Of a DNA stretch of 64,000 nucleotides, positions 42,201 to 52,700 are shown in pieces; within the stretch, counting starts at the first letter, position 1, and every line of letters begins with the position of its first letter. The notes beneath the pieces were generated by a model. That model worked only from the letters and a program-made list of their open reading frames with translations. It had not been told where the DNA came from and made no database searches. The translations under genes were made by a program, and so were the position numbers. Origin of the DNA: Cynocephalus volans (taxonomy: Eukaryota; Chordata; Mammalia; Dermoptera; Cynocephalidae); contig NC_084463.1 of the NCBI RefSeq assembly GCF_027409185.1, forward strand, positions 159,875,869 through 159,939,868. The letters run 5' to 3'.

Positions 42201-43140
42201 CAGGGGATCCGGGCTGCCAAGGTGCATCCCAAGGCCTCCCTGGGCCAAGTGGGGCTGGGCCACGGTGGGAGGTCAAGGCCATGGGTAGGCAGAGTGGCCA
42301 CTCACAGGTGCATCTGCATTGGCAGGATGACAGCAGTAGGCCTGGCCCAGATGGCGGCCCGTGGGGGAGCAATCCTGGGGCCTCCAGTCTGGCTGCTGGG
42401 CATCCATGGCCCCTCACTGCCCCTTCTGGTATATGGGACAGTGCCAGTGCTGTGTGGCCTGGCTGCACTGCTGCTGCCCGAGACCCAGAGCCTGCCGCTG
42501 CCTGACACCATCCAAGACGTGCAGAACCAGTGAGTGGACCCAGCCTTGGGACTGTCTCCTCCCTCCCTCCAGAAAACCCTGGGCGGCCCGGCCACCCACC
42601 CCATCACTGGACAGAGGGGGAAGCAGAAGCCCAGAAGAGATGAATAGGATTGGCCCAGAGTCACACAGCACATCTTTGGGAGAGTGGAGGCCCAGGGCTG
42701 GGTCTCAGCTGACAGTGTGGGCTTTGTCCTCTTTCCTTCCTTCTGCTACTCCAGGCCCACATGGCCCAGCTACCTCAGGTCCACCTCAGAGAGGCCAAGG
42801 GGAAGGGAGTGTGTAGCCCTTTGTGAGAGGGAAATCTGGGGGTGTGATGGCCACTGTTGGGGGTCCTCCCAGGCCCCAGAGTCTACCACTAAAGCTCCTA
42901 GATGGGTGACAGGGCTCTCACTGCCCACCCCTCTCTCCACCCTGTGTTCAGGAGCTCAGTCCTGGGCCCCAAGAGCCGATGGGTGTATCTTCTAAGTCCT
43001 CAGGATGGACACAGGTCAAGGGTCAGGGGTCATTCTGCACTCCTGAGACACACCCCTCCGTGTCTTTCCCAAACAGGGCATTAAGAAAAGCAGCACACCG
43101 CACACCAGGGTGCCCTGTCCTGAAATCCACACAGTTTTAG
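35844..43140 (+). CDS. SLC22A12: SLC22A12 (URAT1 urate/anion exchanger), complete
   Basis: Join: 35844-36245, 37029-37132, 37620-37774, 37851-38019, 40148-40271, 40421-40536, 41306-41520, 41990-42098, 42326-42529, 43077-43140. Total 1662 nt, 553 aa, the same length as I recall for human URAT1. It is a 12-TM apical proximal-tubule transporter that reabsorbs urate in exchange for organic anions such as lactate and nicotinate. The ATG was chosen because it gives MAFSELLD, as in human. The loop after TM1 carries sequons at N39, N56, N102 and N107, plus conserved Cys residues. SDRFGRR follows TM2, ESARWLL follows TM6, and AELFPT lies in TM10. Arg477 is present. The C-terminal STQF is the PDZK1-binding motif. 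All 18 splice borders are GT-AG and no break was found, so the gene should be functional. Confidence 0.97.
37029..37132 (+). CDS. SLC22A12: SLC22A12 exon 2 (TM2)
   Basis: 104 nt, acceptor CCCACCAG|T, donor AGACAG|GTGAGT. It encodes [20 protein letters not shown] and TM2, ending in SD plus two bases of Arg. Confidence 0.96.
37620..37774 (+). CDS. SLC22A12: SLC22A12 exon 3 (TM3-TM4)
   Basis: 155 nt, acceptor GCTGCAG|G, donor CTCTCT|GTAGGT. It encodes [20 protein letters not shown] and MMNTGTL, the helix that follows. Confidence 0.96.
37851..38019 (+). CDS. SLC22A12: SLC22A12 exon 4 (TM5-TM6)
   Basis: 169 nt after a very short 76-nt intron. Acceptor CTTGCAG|T, donor TCCTG|GTGGGT. It encodes [20 protein letters not shown], with TM5 and TM6 ending FVYSW. 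Confidence 0.96.
38415..38600. repeat. Imperfect CA-rich microsatellite
   Basis: Units such as catgcacatacacacatgca and gcacacacatgcatacac over about 185 bp in SLC22A12 intron 4. Confidence 0.88.
38805..38845. repeat. (GGAT)n repeat appended to an L2 tail
   Basis: aataaatatttgttggatgg continues as ggatggatggatgaacggat. This is typical tail expansion of an L2 3' end. Confidence 0.85.
39298..39410 (-). mobile_element. L2 3' end with (ATTC)n
   Basis: attcattcattcattcatta, then catccaacaagtaactacta, agcacctcccatgtgccagg and cactggctga in antisense L2 order. Confidence 0.7.
40148..40271 (+). CDS. SLC22A12: SLC22A12 exon 5 (cytoplasmic loop)
   Basis: 124 nt, acceptor CTCCAG|G, donor CTGAG|GTGAGG. 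It encodes [20 protein letters not shown] and [18 protein letters not shown]. Confidence 0.96.
40421..40536 (+). CDS. SLC22A12: SLC22A12 exon 6 (loop to TM7)
   Basis: 116 nt, acceptor CCCGCAG|G, donor GTGTTG|GTAGAT. It encodes [20 protein letters not shown] and ends SSLC plus two bases of Trp357. Both splice sites are near consensus, unlike the paralogous SLC22A11 exon 6. Confidence 0.95.
41306..41520 (+). CDS. SLC22A12: SLC22A12 exon 7 (TM7-TM9)
   Basis: 215 nt, acceptor CCCTAG|G, donor CCATG|GTGAGC. It encodes [20 protein letters not shown], where position 365 is Tyr (human Phe), and ILANTLVPH at the end. Confidence 0.96.
41990..42098 (+). CDS. SLC22A12: SLC22A12 exon 8 (TM10)
   Basis: 109 nt, acceptor TCCACAG|A, donor CTCAG|GTGAGG. 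It encodes [20 protein letters not shown] and IAELFPTVL. Confidence 0.96.
42326..42529 (+). CDS. SLC22A12: SLC22A12 exon 9 (TM11-TM12)
   Basis: 204 nt, acceptor TTGGCAG|G, donor GAACCA|GTGAGT. It encodes [20 protein letters not shown], with Arg477 and Ile481, and the post-TM12 motif [18 protein letters not shown]. Confidence 0.96.
43077..43140 (+). CDS. SLC22A12: SLC22A12 exon 10 (C-terminal tail and stop)
   Basis: 64 nt from AACAG|G to TAG. The tail ends PVLKSTQF. The terminal T-Q-F matches the PDZ ligand through which human URAT1 binds PDZK1. Confidence 0.95.
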
Positions 43141-43895
43141 CCTCGTGGGAAGCCTGTGATGGGACAGTTGGAGGAGGAGGCTTCTTCTGTCCTCTGGAGA
43201 AGGCAGGAGAACCAAGGCCTCCATTTCCAAAGGGTCCAGAGGCTGCTGTCTGTGGTCCTTGCTCCCCTCCATGGGGCTGCTTCTCTCACTGTCTGAGGAG
43301 TCCCCTTCACTACAGAAGGGGCAAAGGATGGTTTGATTAGCAGGAGGCTGCCCAGTGCACCATCACCCCACTCATGGCAGCTGCAAAGAGAGGGGCTATG
43401 GCCCAGGGAGAGGCTGGCCCTGTCAACCCTGTGCTTGTCCCTCCGTGCTCACCCCGCACCCGTCCACCTGCTGCAGAGCTCAGAGCTGACCTTCAGCCAT
43501 GTTCAAACCTCCCCTGGCCCCGCACACGCACTGGAGACTCAGCTCCTCAGCTGCACCACAGGCCCTTGGCAGCCTGGCCCGTCTGCTCCAGCCCCTCCCC
43601 ACACCTTTCCACACTCCAGCCACACAGCCACCATGTCCTCTGCCTGCAGTCCCCTTCCCACCTTCTACCTGACAATCTCCACTCAGCCTCCCAGCCCAGG
43701 GCAAGGCCCCTCCTTCCAGGGGTCCAGGGCCACCCAAGGCACTAGTGAAACCCTTACCCACAGTCTCCTCCCACCTGCTAGCCTATGAGCTCCCAGAAGG
43801 TCGGGCTGGTCCCACTGCCCCACATCCCAGCTCCACACAGAGCCGGCCAGAGGGGCATGGGTGTGAGGGACTCAATAAAGAATGAGTAAAGGAAC
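43141..43895 (+). other. SLC22A12: SLC22A12 3' UTR
   Basis: About 750 nt from the stop to just past AATAAA. Unique sequence without repeats that I recognise. Confidence 0.8.
43874..43879 (+). terminator. SLC22A12: Poly(A) signal AATAAA of SLC22A12
   Basis: ggactcaataaagaatgagt. It is the first canonical signal after the stop codon, so cleavage is expected near 43890-43900. Confidence 0.8.
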
Positions 43896-44084
43896 AGTGA
43901 GCGACTGCCCCTCACCTACTTCAGTAATGAGCCCCCAGGGTCTGCCTGGGTCAGGGGAAGGAGAAGAGAGCCCTGGGGGGGGGGCTCCTCACTGGGCTGG
44001 GCCTTTCCCAGGTCAGCTGTCTTGCACCAAATGCCAGGCTGGAGGAGCTGCTGTATCCTGCCCCTGTTGTGGACCAGGCACCGT

Positions 44085-44260
44085 GCTGGGAGCCCCAAAG
44101 CATCATCTCATTTCATCTTTTCCTGAACCCTGTGGGGTAGATGTTGTCCCATTTTACAGATGGTATAACTGAGGCTTATAGAAACTGATTGTCCATGACA
44201 CACAGCCAGGAGGGGCAGAGTCAGGATTTGCACCATGGTCTGCAGGTCTCCAGAACCAAG
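44085..44260 (-). mobile_element. MIR SINE
   Basis: tgttgtcccattttacagat, ggtataactgaggcttatag, acacagccaggaggggcaga and gtcaggatttgcaccatggt in antisense MIR order. Confidence 0.82.
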
Positions 44261-44539
44261 CTCCAGCCACAACACCCCACCTAATACTCTGGGCATCCAG
44301 TGATGAGCCTCCTCATCCCTCTCAGAACCAGCCAGGACCCCACTGGCCCTGATCACGGGGAAACACAGTGCAGTGCACTCCAGAGGCATGGGGGCAGGCA
44401 GGAGACATTCGCTGCCCAGCTGGGTCCCTGCCCACAGGCCAAACAGCTGAGCCACCTGGGGTCCATGCTCAGATGGTTTCTAGGTTCACCTGTGCCTGTC
44501 ACTGCTTCTGGGCACCTCAACAGAGGGCTATGCAGCCCC

Positions 44540-44632
44540 CACACACACACCCCAGCAACATATATACACGTGCGCATATATGCACATGCACACACGTGCA
44601 CATGCACGTGCACACACGTGCGCACACACATG
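44540..44632. repeat. CA-rich alternating repeat
   Basis: cacacacacacccc and tgcacatgcacacacgtgca units. Alternating purine-pyrimidine, about 90 bp. Confidence 0.85.
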
Positions 44633-47600
44633 GAAGGTCAGTGGGAAAAGAGAAAGCAGCTCCTTTCCCCCAGGAGATGGGATTACTCCCTGGCCTGTTC
44701 TCATCAGCTGCAGCCCATAGGTTTCTGGGGGATCTGTCCTTCAGCCATCTGCCTATGGCCACCCCTCGGTGAAGACCCCCAGGGCAGAGGGGCAGGGGTG
44801 AAGATCCTGTTTGTAAAGATGCCCAAAGATGAGAAGGTCGTAGCCTTCCCTGGACTTTCTGTCTTGTCTGTCTGCTGCCCGCCTGAGACCTAACTGCCTT
44901 TAGTACCCTTGATCAGCATTCTTGGGGCCCCAGGGTGTCCAGAAGCTTCCCACCAACCCAGGGCTAGTGAGAGATTGCCCCTCCCTTCCCCCTGAGGTGT
45001 CCCTCCAGCTCACCAAGTAGGTCAGGGCTATCCTTCTGCCCACATTCACAGTGGCCTTGCTCCTGGTCCTTCTAGGTGGTCACGATCTTCCAGCACCCAG
45101 GGCCTATCTGCTTCCAATATAAGTCACCCCTCAGTTAACTCAATAAGACCTAGAAGCTGGAAGGGCCCAGGGTCCTGCCCCTCTGGGGAGTGAGCAGCAT
45201 CACCGTGACCCAGTAGGTGCCTAGAGAAGGGAGAAGGGGCCTTGTTCAGCAGCAGCCACAGGCCTGTACCCTGGTGGCTGCTGCCCACCCAGATGGAAGG
45301 CCTCCACTTGGGACACACCCCCTCTTATGATGCCTACCATGGGGGCTCCTAACCTCAGAAGCTGCTGGGGCACCCGCAATGGAGGAGCCAAGGGCACTGA
45401 GGGTGGGAAAGAAGAGCCCGTCACCACCCCAGCAGTCTTATCCCTGTGGCAGTAGAGGCCTCAGGCAGCAGGATAAGGAAGGTGACTTGGGACTCACTTG
45501 GTCAGTTCTGCCTCTGGCCAGACCCACAGCTCACCCCGGAGGATGTGTGGGGAGGAGCAGTGCCAGGCACCTCAGGCTCATTCCCATCTCCAGGAGGGGG
45601 CCTTCTCCCAGTAGAGCCCCAAACTGGCTGGGCTGGTGTTCCCTCCACAGGAGGCTTGCATAGCCAGGGCAGGTCTTCAAGGTCAAAGGACAACAGCCAA
45701 AGTTCACTGTGATCTTCCTCCCCAAATCCCTGTCCTTGGTACCCCTAAGGTGGAATCTCCTGACACTTCCCTACAAGGACCACCTGTCAAGGAGCTAGGG
45801 CAGCTGGAATCTCAGCCACCCGCAGATGCTGTTTGGGACTCCCCTGGGGATCTTTGCCAGGCTACCCAGACCCAGAGGAGCCCAGCTCAGGCCCAGGTGC
45901 TAACTAAGTTCAACATCAGAGGCACAGGTTGATGAAACTGAGACCAAGGTGACATCTCTTACTGATGGGTAAACTGAGTCAATGGCTGAGTCCAGGAATC
46001 TTTCCACTTACAACCAAGCCCCTGAACTTCAGGAGCTCTTAGCCTCTTTGTGCAGAAAGGAAAACAAGTCCCAGAGTCATACAGCAGCCAGCAGGACTGG
46101 GGCCCATCTTTTCAACTCCTGGACTGTGCTTTTGGCCCCCTACCTCATTCAAAGCCATTCTAGAAGTTTCTGGAATAAGAATGTCCTTCTTTTCTTGGCA
46201 CCAAGCAACTCCTGCCTGCCTGTGTTTACTTTGGCTACTGGTGTTGGGGGAGGGGAATCTGAGATCAGCCTCTGTCCCTTGGGCAGAGAGAGCAGCAACA
46301 TGGACCCCAGGGGTGAGGTCATCACCAGCGCAGGGACATTATGTCCTGGCAAGACTGCCCCTAGTCAGGGCCTCTCCCAGACTTCCACAGGTGGTTAGAG
46401 CTCTGACCTCAGCGATGCCAACCCCAGGCTCCAAGACTGTGAGCAGCAGGGGAACAAGCAGGGCCCAAGCCTCGCCCCCGGGTGGCTGGCTCAGGAGCCA
46501 AGGAGAGACTAAGTATGTGGAAATCCACACCTGGGGGCGGCCGGGGTGAGGACCTGCTCTCTCACCCTTGATAGGACTTTGGGGGGGACTCTCAAGAGGT
46601 CCCAGGGGCACCATGGTGGGGAGGATCCCAAGACAAAAGATTCCTTCTGGGGCGGAGGAAGGGAAGAGGGAGATGAGGCCACCCTGGGCCTCTGGAGGTA
46701 GGTGGGGGCTGCTCAGATCAGCATCTGCCTCTCCCGCTAAGGGATGTTCCCTTGCTGAAGGGTGGGGATCCTGCAAGCATCCAGGTTTCTGGGCCTGATG
46801 ATGGACCAGGCTTTTGAAGTGGAAAATGCTGTGAGATCGAGCTGGCTTGCAGCCAGAGCCGCCTGCAGATGGAAGATCAGGATCCAGAATCGGGCAGTGA
46901 AGGGTGATGGCCAGCCAAGGGCGGGAGGAAGCAAAGCCAGGAGGGGAGGCAAGACTGACTAAGTGTAAAGCAGAGAAGCAAGTCGATGGAGGGAGGAGCC
47001 CTGAGTGACAGGAGAATGGTTGAGTCACGCTTCATGTGTCCAGTGGCATGATGACCCACCCACACTCTCTCCTACCAAGGATGCCGCACACCTGGGTCCT
47101 CACATGCAATGTGCATCTCGTGAGCCTCTGTTCCTTTTGACTGAGAGAGTTAACAAATACAGATCCATCTCCTACGTGTCCGAGACCATGGACCTGTTAG
47201 GGTCTCCACGAGGGAGTAAACACTGTGGACAAGGTGGCTGGCTCTGCTTCCACCTTCAGTCCCAGTAGCTGCCCACAGTCAACCACAGTAGACTTGGGGA
47301 TGGGGAGGGTCCCAGGGTCTAAATCCCTAGAGGTGCAGGGGAAGGAGCTGGGACTCAAGTCAGGGAGAACTGGAAGCAGTTGGACTCAGTCCCTGATTTG
47401 TCTTGAGATCTTGGACCAGCCACTGAAGTTCTTATAACCGAGCCATCACACTGCCTCCCTCCAAAGGCTGTTGTCAGGATTAGGTGGCATCTGCCCTACC
47501 CTTGGTCAGCATCTGGTACCCATAGCCCTGGTGGGGTGGCCTCTTTGCCACCAGGGGACAACAGGATGCCTCTGGGGCTTTGTCAGCCATCCTGAGAAGC

Positions 47601-48074
47601 TAAGGTCTGCAGAACCAGGGCCAGAGACCAGCAATCACTCACAAGCCCGTGGGCTGTTTCCTGTCCCCATCTTCAGCCGAGCAAAAACAAAGGGTGAGAC
47701 AAAGACAAGCCACCCCAGGAGCCCAAAGCCATACTGAGCCCAAAAGTTTGGGGGCAACTTACCAGCTTTTATGGGCCCCAATTTGGGCCCAGACCCCAGC
47801 CTGAAGCTAAGACCAGGGTTCTAACAGCACCCGCCCCAAAAGAACTGCACGGGACTGTTGGAATTTGGAAAGTTTTTGTTTTCTTTTTCCCACACATTTC
47901 CGGGGTTGGGGTGTTTTCCAAGACTCAGACACATTTGTTAACAAAGAGAGAAAAAAAACTGGGGGAGCAGGGAGCCCGTGGGCAGAGAAGTGACCCCAGC
48001 AGTCCACAGACAACGCCTCGCTCCCTCTCTTCCCTGCTGCCCGCGCCCAATGGGTGCCACTGGCGCTGCTTGCG

Positions 48075-48898
48075 GTATCTAGATTATTTGTCTTTAATAT
48101 ATATCTGCATTTGCCTTTCCCCTCCCACCCGCCCCCCACCCCACTCCTCCAGCAGTTTCCCCATCAATGCACGTCGCCCGGCGGCACACACAGAACAGGC
48201 CTTGAACCAGGCCTGAGCCCCTTCCCTTGGTGGCACCAGGCAGGTGCCTCTCCTTGTGGGGGGAGTTGGGGCACACAGGACAATCTCACTGCCCCGCCCC
48301 ACCCCACCCCCACTGGGCCACTGGGTGACCCACCCTCCCGCTCTTTTCCCACCAACTCTGGAAACCCAAAGGGAGGAAAGGAAGGGAGAAACCAGACACA
48401 CACAAAAAAGAAGTGGGGAAGGAGAGTGAGGACTGAGAGACACAGCAAGCCTGGGATGGGGACTGCGGGGCTTGGGGAGAGAAGGAAGGCAGGAGGGACA
48501 GAGGGAGGAAGAAGAAAAATTGAGGAAAATTAACAGGACAAGTAGTGGACACTTTACAAAAACCCCAGCCTTCCTTCCCGCCCAACCCCACCAAAATAAA
48601 ACTACCCCCCTTAAAAAAATAAATCAACCCAGGGCTGTGAGCACGTGCCCTGCCTGGCGGGCGCAGAGCCCAGAGGGACAGACAGCCCCAGGCCTGAAGA
48701 TGCTGCCGCGGTGGACAACAGGAGGAAGGGGGCGAGCGCGGGGTTTTTCCTTTTCTTTTTTTTTTGCATTTCCTCTTCGTGAGAAAAGCCTGAGGCAGCC
48801 AGGGAGGGGGTCCCAGGCCCCGGCAGGGGGAGGGCCGCACCGTCCTCCCGGGCTCTTCCGGGAGGGGCAGCTGGCAGTGGGGCGCGGCACCGGGGGGC
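48075..48898 (-). other. NRXN2: NRXN2 3' UTR (predicted)
   Basis: It reads leftward from the stop codon. It contains GA-rich and T-rich blocks and no canonical AATAAA on the minus strand that I could find. An ATTAAA at 48098-48093 is the best candidate end. Confidence 0.5.
48093..48098 (-). terminator. NRXN2: Candidate poly(A) signal ATTAAA of NRXN2
   Basis: The plus strand shows tttaat within tgtctttaatatatatctgc. The minus strand therefore reads ATTAAA about 800 nt after the NRXN2 stop. It is a common variant signal. The downstream GU-rich element is not obvious. Confidence 0.4.
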
Positions 48899-49785
48899 TC
48901 AGACGTAATACTCCTTGTCTTTGTTCTTCTTGGCCTTGCTGGGCGTCTTGGGGGCAGCTGGGGCCTTCTCCTTCACCACCGCCCCGTTGCTCTGGGCCGA
49001 GTTACTGATGTAGTTCCGGCTCTGGTCCACCTGGTAGGAGCCCTCGTCGCGGTTGCGGTACTTGTACATGGCGTAGAGGAGGATGAGGATGCACAGGGCA
49101 GCTGCCGCCACGATGCCCACCACCATGCCCGTGGTGCTGCTGGACTCCCGGATCACCTCCACTGCGCCCGGCGGGCCCCGCTCCCCAGGCCCCGTGGGGT
49201 TGGCTGTGGGCAGATGGGGGAAGCCGGGGGCTGAGGTCACGCCAGGGCGCAGGGGAGGGGGCCTCCGCGGCTCGAAGGACGTGGGGGCCCCGGGCCCCAG
49301 GGGTGGGTTCTCCAGCAGGGGCTGCAGCGGGTCTCGGTGGTTCATTTTGCCCGCCGGCAGATTGGGGGCCGGGGCGGAGGGGGCGAGCAGCACCCCAGGG
49401 GCGCCCGTGGCCCCATCTGTCCTGAGGTTGGGCCGGGGAGCGGGTTTTCGGGGTGACAAGAGGGTGGTGCGGTCCGTGACCAGGGGGAAGGTGGTGTAAA
49501 AGTCCTCGTCGTCCGTGGGGGGGAGGCTGGAGTCAAAGACCTCCCCGGAGGCGAAGCCCGAGGCCTCGATGGGCTCCTCACAGTCGCTGTCGTCCCGCTC
49601 GGCCTGGCACGGGCCCCCGGAGGGCGGGCGGCGGGCCGCAGGCGGGGGCAGGGTGTCTTGGGTGGCGCCCACGCCCGGGAGGAAGGGGTAGAAGGTGGGG
49701 GGTGGGGGCACGAAGGGGGATCGGGTGGCCACAGGAGGGGGGTCTAAGGAGTCCTCCGTGATAATGGGCAATATTAACTCTCCTC
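48899..49785 (-). CDS. NRXN2: NRXN2 terminal coding exon (stalk, TM, cytoplasmic tail)
   Basis: Acceptor TTGTTCTAG|GA on the minus strand, after a long CT tract. 887 nt to the TGA at 48901-48899. Order: the juxtamembrane stalk starts [17 protein letters not shown]; an acidic region holds SG dipeptides ([12 protein letters not shown]), which are candidate heparan-sulfate sites given that neurexins are known to carry it; then [12 protein letters not shown]; a Pro-rich stretch; RESSSTT; a TM helix at 49126-49064 ([20 protein letters not shown]); and a tail with [20 protein letters not shown] and [10 protein letters not shown]. The exon is strongly GC-rich. Confidence 0.97.
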
Positions 49786-52700
49786 CTAGAACAAGAGAGA
49801 GAAGAGAGAAGAGCGGGCGTCAGCGAGGGCCGGGGCGCGGGCGGCCGGCACAGAGAGAGAAACAACAGCCTCACACACCCAAATCGGTTCCAATTGGCTT
49901 TGGCGGAGACTAGAGCGGGCCGGGCCCGCCCGCCAGCCGGCCGGAGCACTGCGCTTTAAGCGGGCAGCGGCTCGGATGCCCTGGGCACCCCACGCACGGG
50001 CTCTGCGACTCTCTGCTTTTGGTCTTTTGTTTTGTCTTAAGAAACCAAAAGGAACAGAAAGGAAAGGAAATCGAAAAGAAACGGAAAAAAAAAAAAAAAC
50101 TCTACTGGTTTAAGGCTTTAAAAACAGATACAACAGCAGCATTTAAACAAACCTAACAACAATATCTTTAAGGGTTTTTTCTAGATTTTTCTTTTTTTTT
50201 TTTCTTTTGTTTTTAAAAAAGAAGATAGCATACCACGGAATTCAGGCAACTTACATCAACAAATAGGCCGTGTGATTTTAGCATGAAGAAAAAAATTACA
50301 AACAGAGCTGTGTAAGCGGGTTCTCCCGGAAAAAAATAAGAAAAAACAACTTTTCCGTACAACGTTTTCTACCTGTTTGCATCTCCCTCCCTCGCTCTTC
50401 TCTCCCTGCACATCTCGCTTCCTCCTGAACGCTCTCTCTCCTCCCTCACTCGTGCCCTCTCCCCGTCATTAAACATGAAGCTGAACTTTGCACAGTGCGG
50501 GCTGCGGCTGAGGAACTGTTACCGCCACTTGGTGTCAGCGTGTGGGGAAGGGAGGCAGCAATGGGAAGGAGGGCTTGGAGAGCAGGCACATGATAGGCAA
50601 CTGTGCGGGAACCGCTACATGGTGACAGGACTTGGGAGGGGATGGCCATGGTAAGGGGCTTTGAGGGCTAATTGGCTATGAGAGAGGAGACAGTGAAGGT
50701 GAGAGGTGAGGAGGCCCATGAGCAAGAGTGGGCAGGGAGCAATCTGACACACTGGAGCAGGGTCTTGCCCCACAGGACTCTGGGAGTGGGGGGAGAAGCC
50801 ATGGAGACAGGGAGGTGGGGAGGGGCAGGGAGGGATGGAAGTGGGCAGGGCCACAGGATTCCTGAGCTAAGCCTAACTCCCCAACTTTCTCTTTCTTCAC
50901 CCTCCACCTCTGACCCCCGCTGAGTTCCCCCCTCCCCCTCCCCAGAACCCCCATGGGCCGCCAGGACCTGGCCAGGGCTTGACTGCCTCTGACCCTCTTA
51001 TTATTGTTAAAACAATAATAAAACAACGAAAAGAAGAAGAAAGTAAAAAAAGAAAAGAAAATACATACACAGCCATCTGGGAGGGATGCACTTGCTAAAA
51101 TAGGGCCCAGGGGAACTAGTGGGGAGGGCTTTGAGGGGGTAGGTCTCCCCTTCTCTATGTCTGATAACTGGGGTCCTCTGGGCAGAAACTGCTATTCCCA
51201 TCAGCCCCCAAAGGGTGAGAACTACAACTCCCATTAGCCCTTGGAGGGGTGTAGACCACAATTCCCATCAGCCCGTGGGTCAACAGCTACAACTCCCATC
51301 AGCCATCTGGGCCTCCTCTCCAACCTGGGGTAGAAGAGAGCTGAAGCCAGGCTCCAGGTGACTGGAAGGACAGCTCACTCCTCTTGGAAAGGCATCTCTG
51401 GCCTGGGGGGGCACTGGAGGTTTCCTCTCTGTCTCTCTCTCCAACACAGCCTAAGGCCTGCCCACACCTGAGAACCTCTCCCTGGTCTTTGCAGGGTGTG
51501 GTCTTCATAGATCACACCCACAAGCCTCCCACCCCCTCCATGGTAAGTATCCCCGGGCATCCACTGCCAGGTCCCGTTTGCCCCACCACAGCCCCACCGC
51601 AGCCAGGCCAGCCGCGTTCCTCTCCACATCTTGGCACTCTTCTCCCGACCCACAGCCCTCCGGCCTGGGCGCTGCTGCTGTTCAAACACCTCTGCTGACC
51701 CTTCAGATCACAAGCTCCAGCAATCTGGCAGAGCCATCCTTGGCCACAGCAGCCGGCCACAGCCAAGATTCTGCCATTGAACTCACAGCCTTGCTGAGCT
51801 CCCCAGGCTGTTCTCCCCACCAGCTTTCAATCTCCCTCTAGGCTGGAGCTCACCTGCACCCCAGATTTTGAAGCCCCAGGACTCCTGGCCCTCCATGGGC
51901 CCGGCCACAATGAAAAACTACACCAAGAACAGAGAAGCATGTTTTGTGGAGCTGGGACTGTCCAATCCCGGCTTTTTACGGATGAGGATGCTGAGGCCTG
52001 GAGCAGGCAGGACTTCCCAAGGTCACTAGTTGTTGGTGTCAGGCGAGGTGAATGAATGGACTGTGCAGTCCCTTCTGTGGCTCTCAGAGGCCAGGGAAGG
52101 GCAGGTCTCACAAGGAGCATGGGAAAGCCTGAATCATCCCCATCCATCCAGGAAGCTGGGCTGTTTGACTTTTGCCTTGGATGCTAGCCTGAGAGGTTGC
52201 ACACCTGTTCTGCTACTGAATTCCTATGTGACTGTGGGCAAATTTCTTCCAGTCCCTGGGCCTCAGTTTCCTCATCTACAAAACCATGGTACTGGGCTCC
52301 AGGCCCAGGGTGAAATCAAGGCCTGGCCCTTATGGGCCCTCCAGCCTATGAATAAATATAGTGTGTCCTCCCATCCCCGTCTGAGCCCCAGACCCACCAA
52401 AAGATGACCTGGCCACCCTGGTCCCTGTAAGGAGCAAACTCAGCTGTCAACTTGTGGGAGGAGGCTGGCAGCCCCTCAAGTGGTGGCATCCTGAGCCCAA
52501 TCATGGCAGGGTTCCCCTCCTGCATGGATCCTAAGTGCATCTGGGCCCCCCCTACACACCACCTGCCCTCCCCCGCCCTTGCCTTCTATTCAGAACATCT
52601 TCCCCTGCTGCTTTCTCACGGTCCAGACAAACACCTCCTCTTCCAGGCAGACCTCCAGAGGATGCTCCCTGCCTTGGATGCCTCTGACACTATGTCCCTA

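Larger units (their letters stand above)
43900..48070. other. Spacer between convergent SLC22A12 and NRXN2
   Basis: No gene recognised. It contains a MIR (about 44080-44260), a CA-rich repeat (44540-44632) and otherwise unique GC-rich sequence. Confidence 0.75.

Noticed and set aside
48596-48601. AATAAA on the plus strand between SLC22A12 and NRXN2
   Set aside because: It lies inside the NRXN2 3' UTR on the opposite strand, and SLC22A12 already has a good signal at 43874.
49083-49499. Plus-strand frame opposite the NRXN2 last exon
   Set aside because: It is the antisense shadow of a GC-rich, strongly conserved coding exon.
51190-51305. Regularly spaced 20-bp repeats that look like a small CRISPR array
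   Set aside because: The copies are diverged, the spacers are also similar, and the genome is a mammal. It is an intronic tandem repeat.
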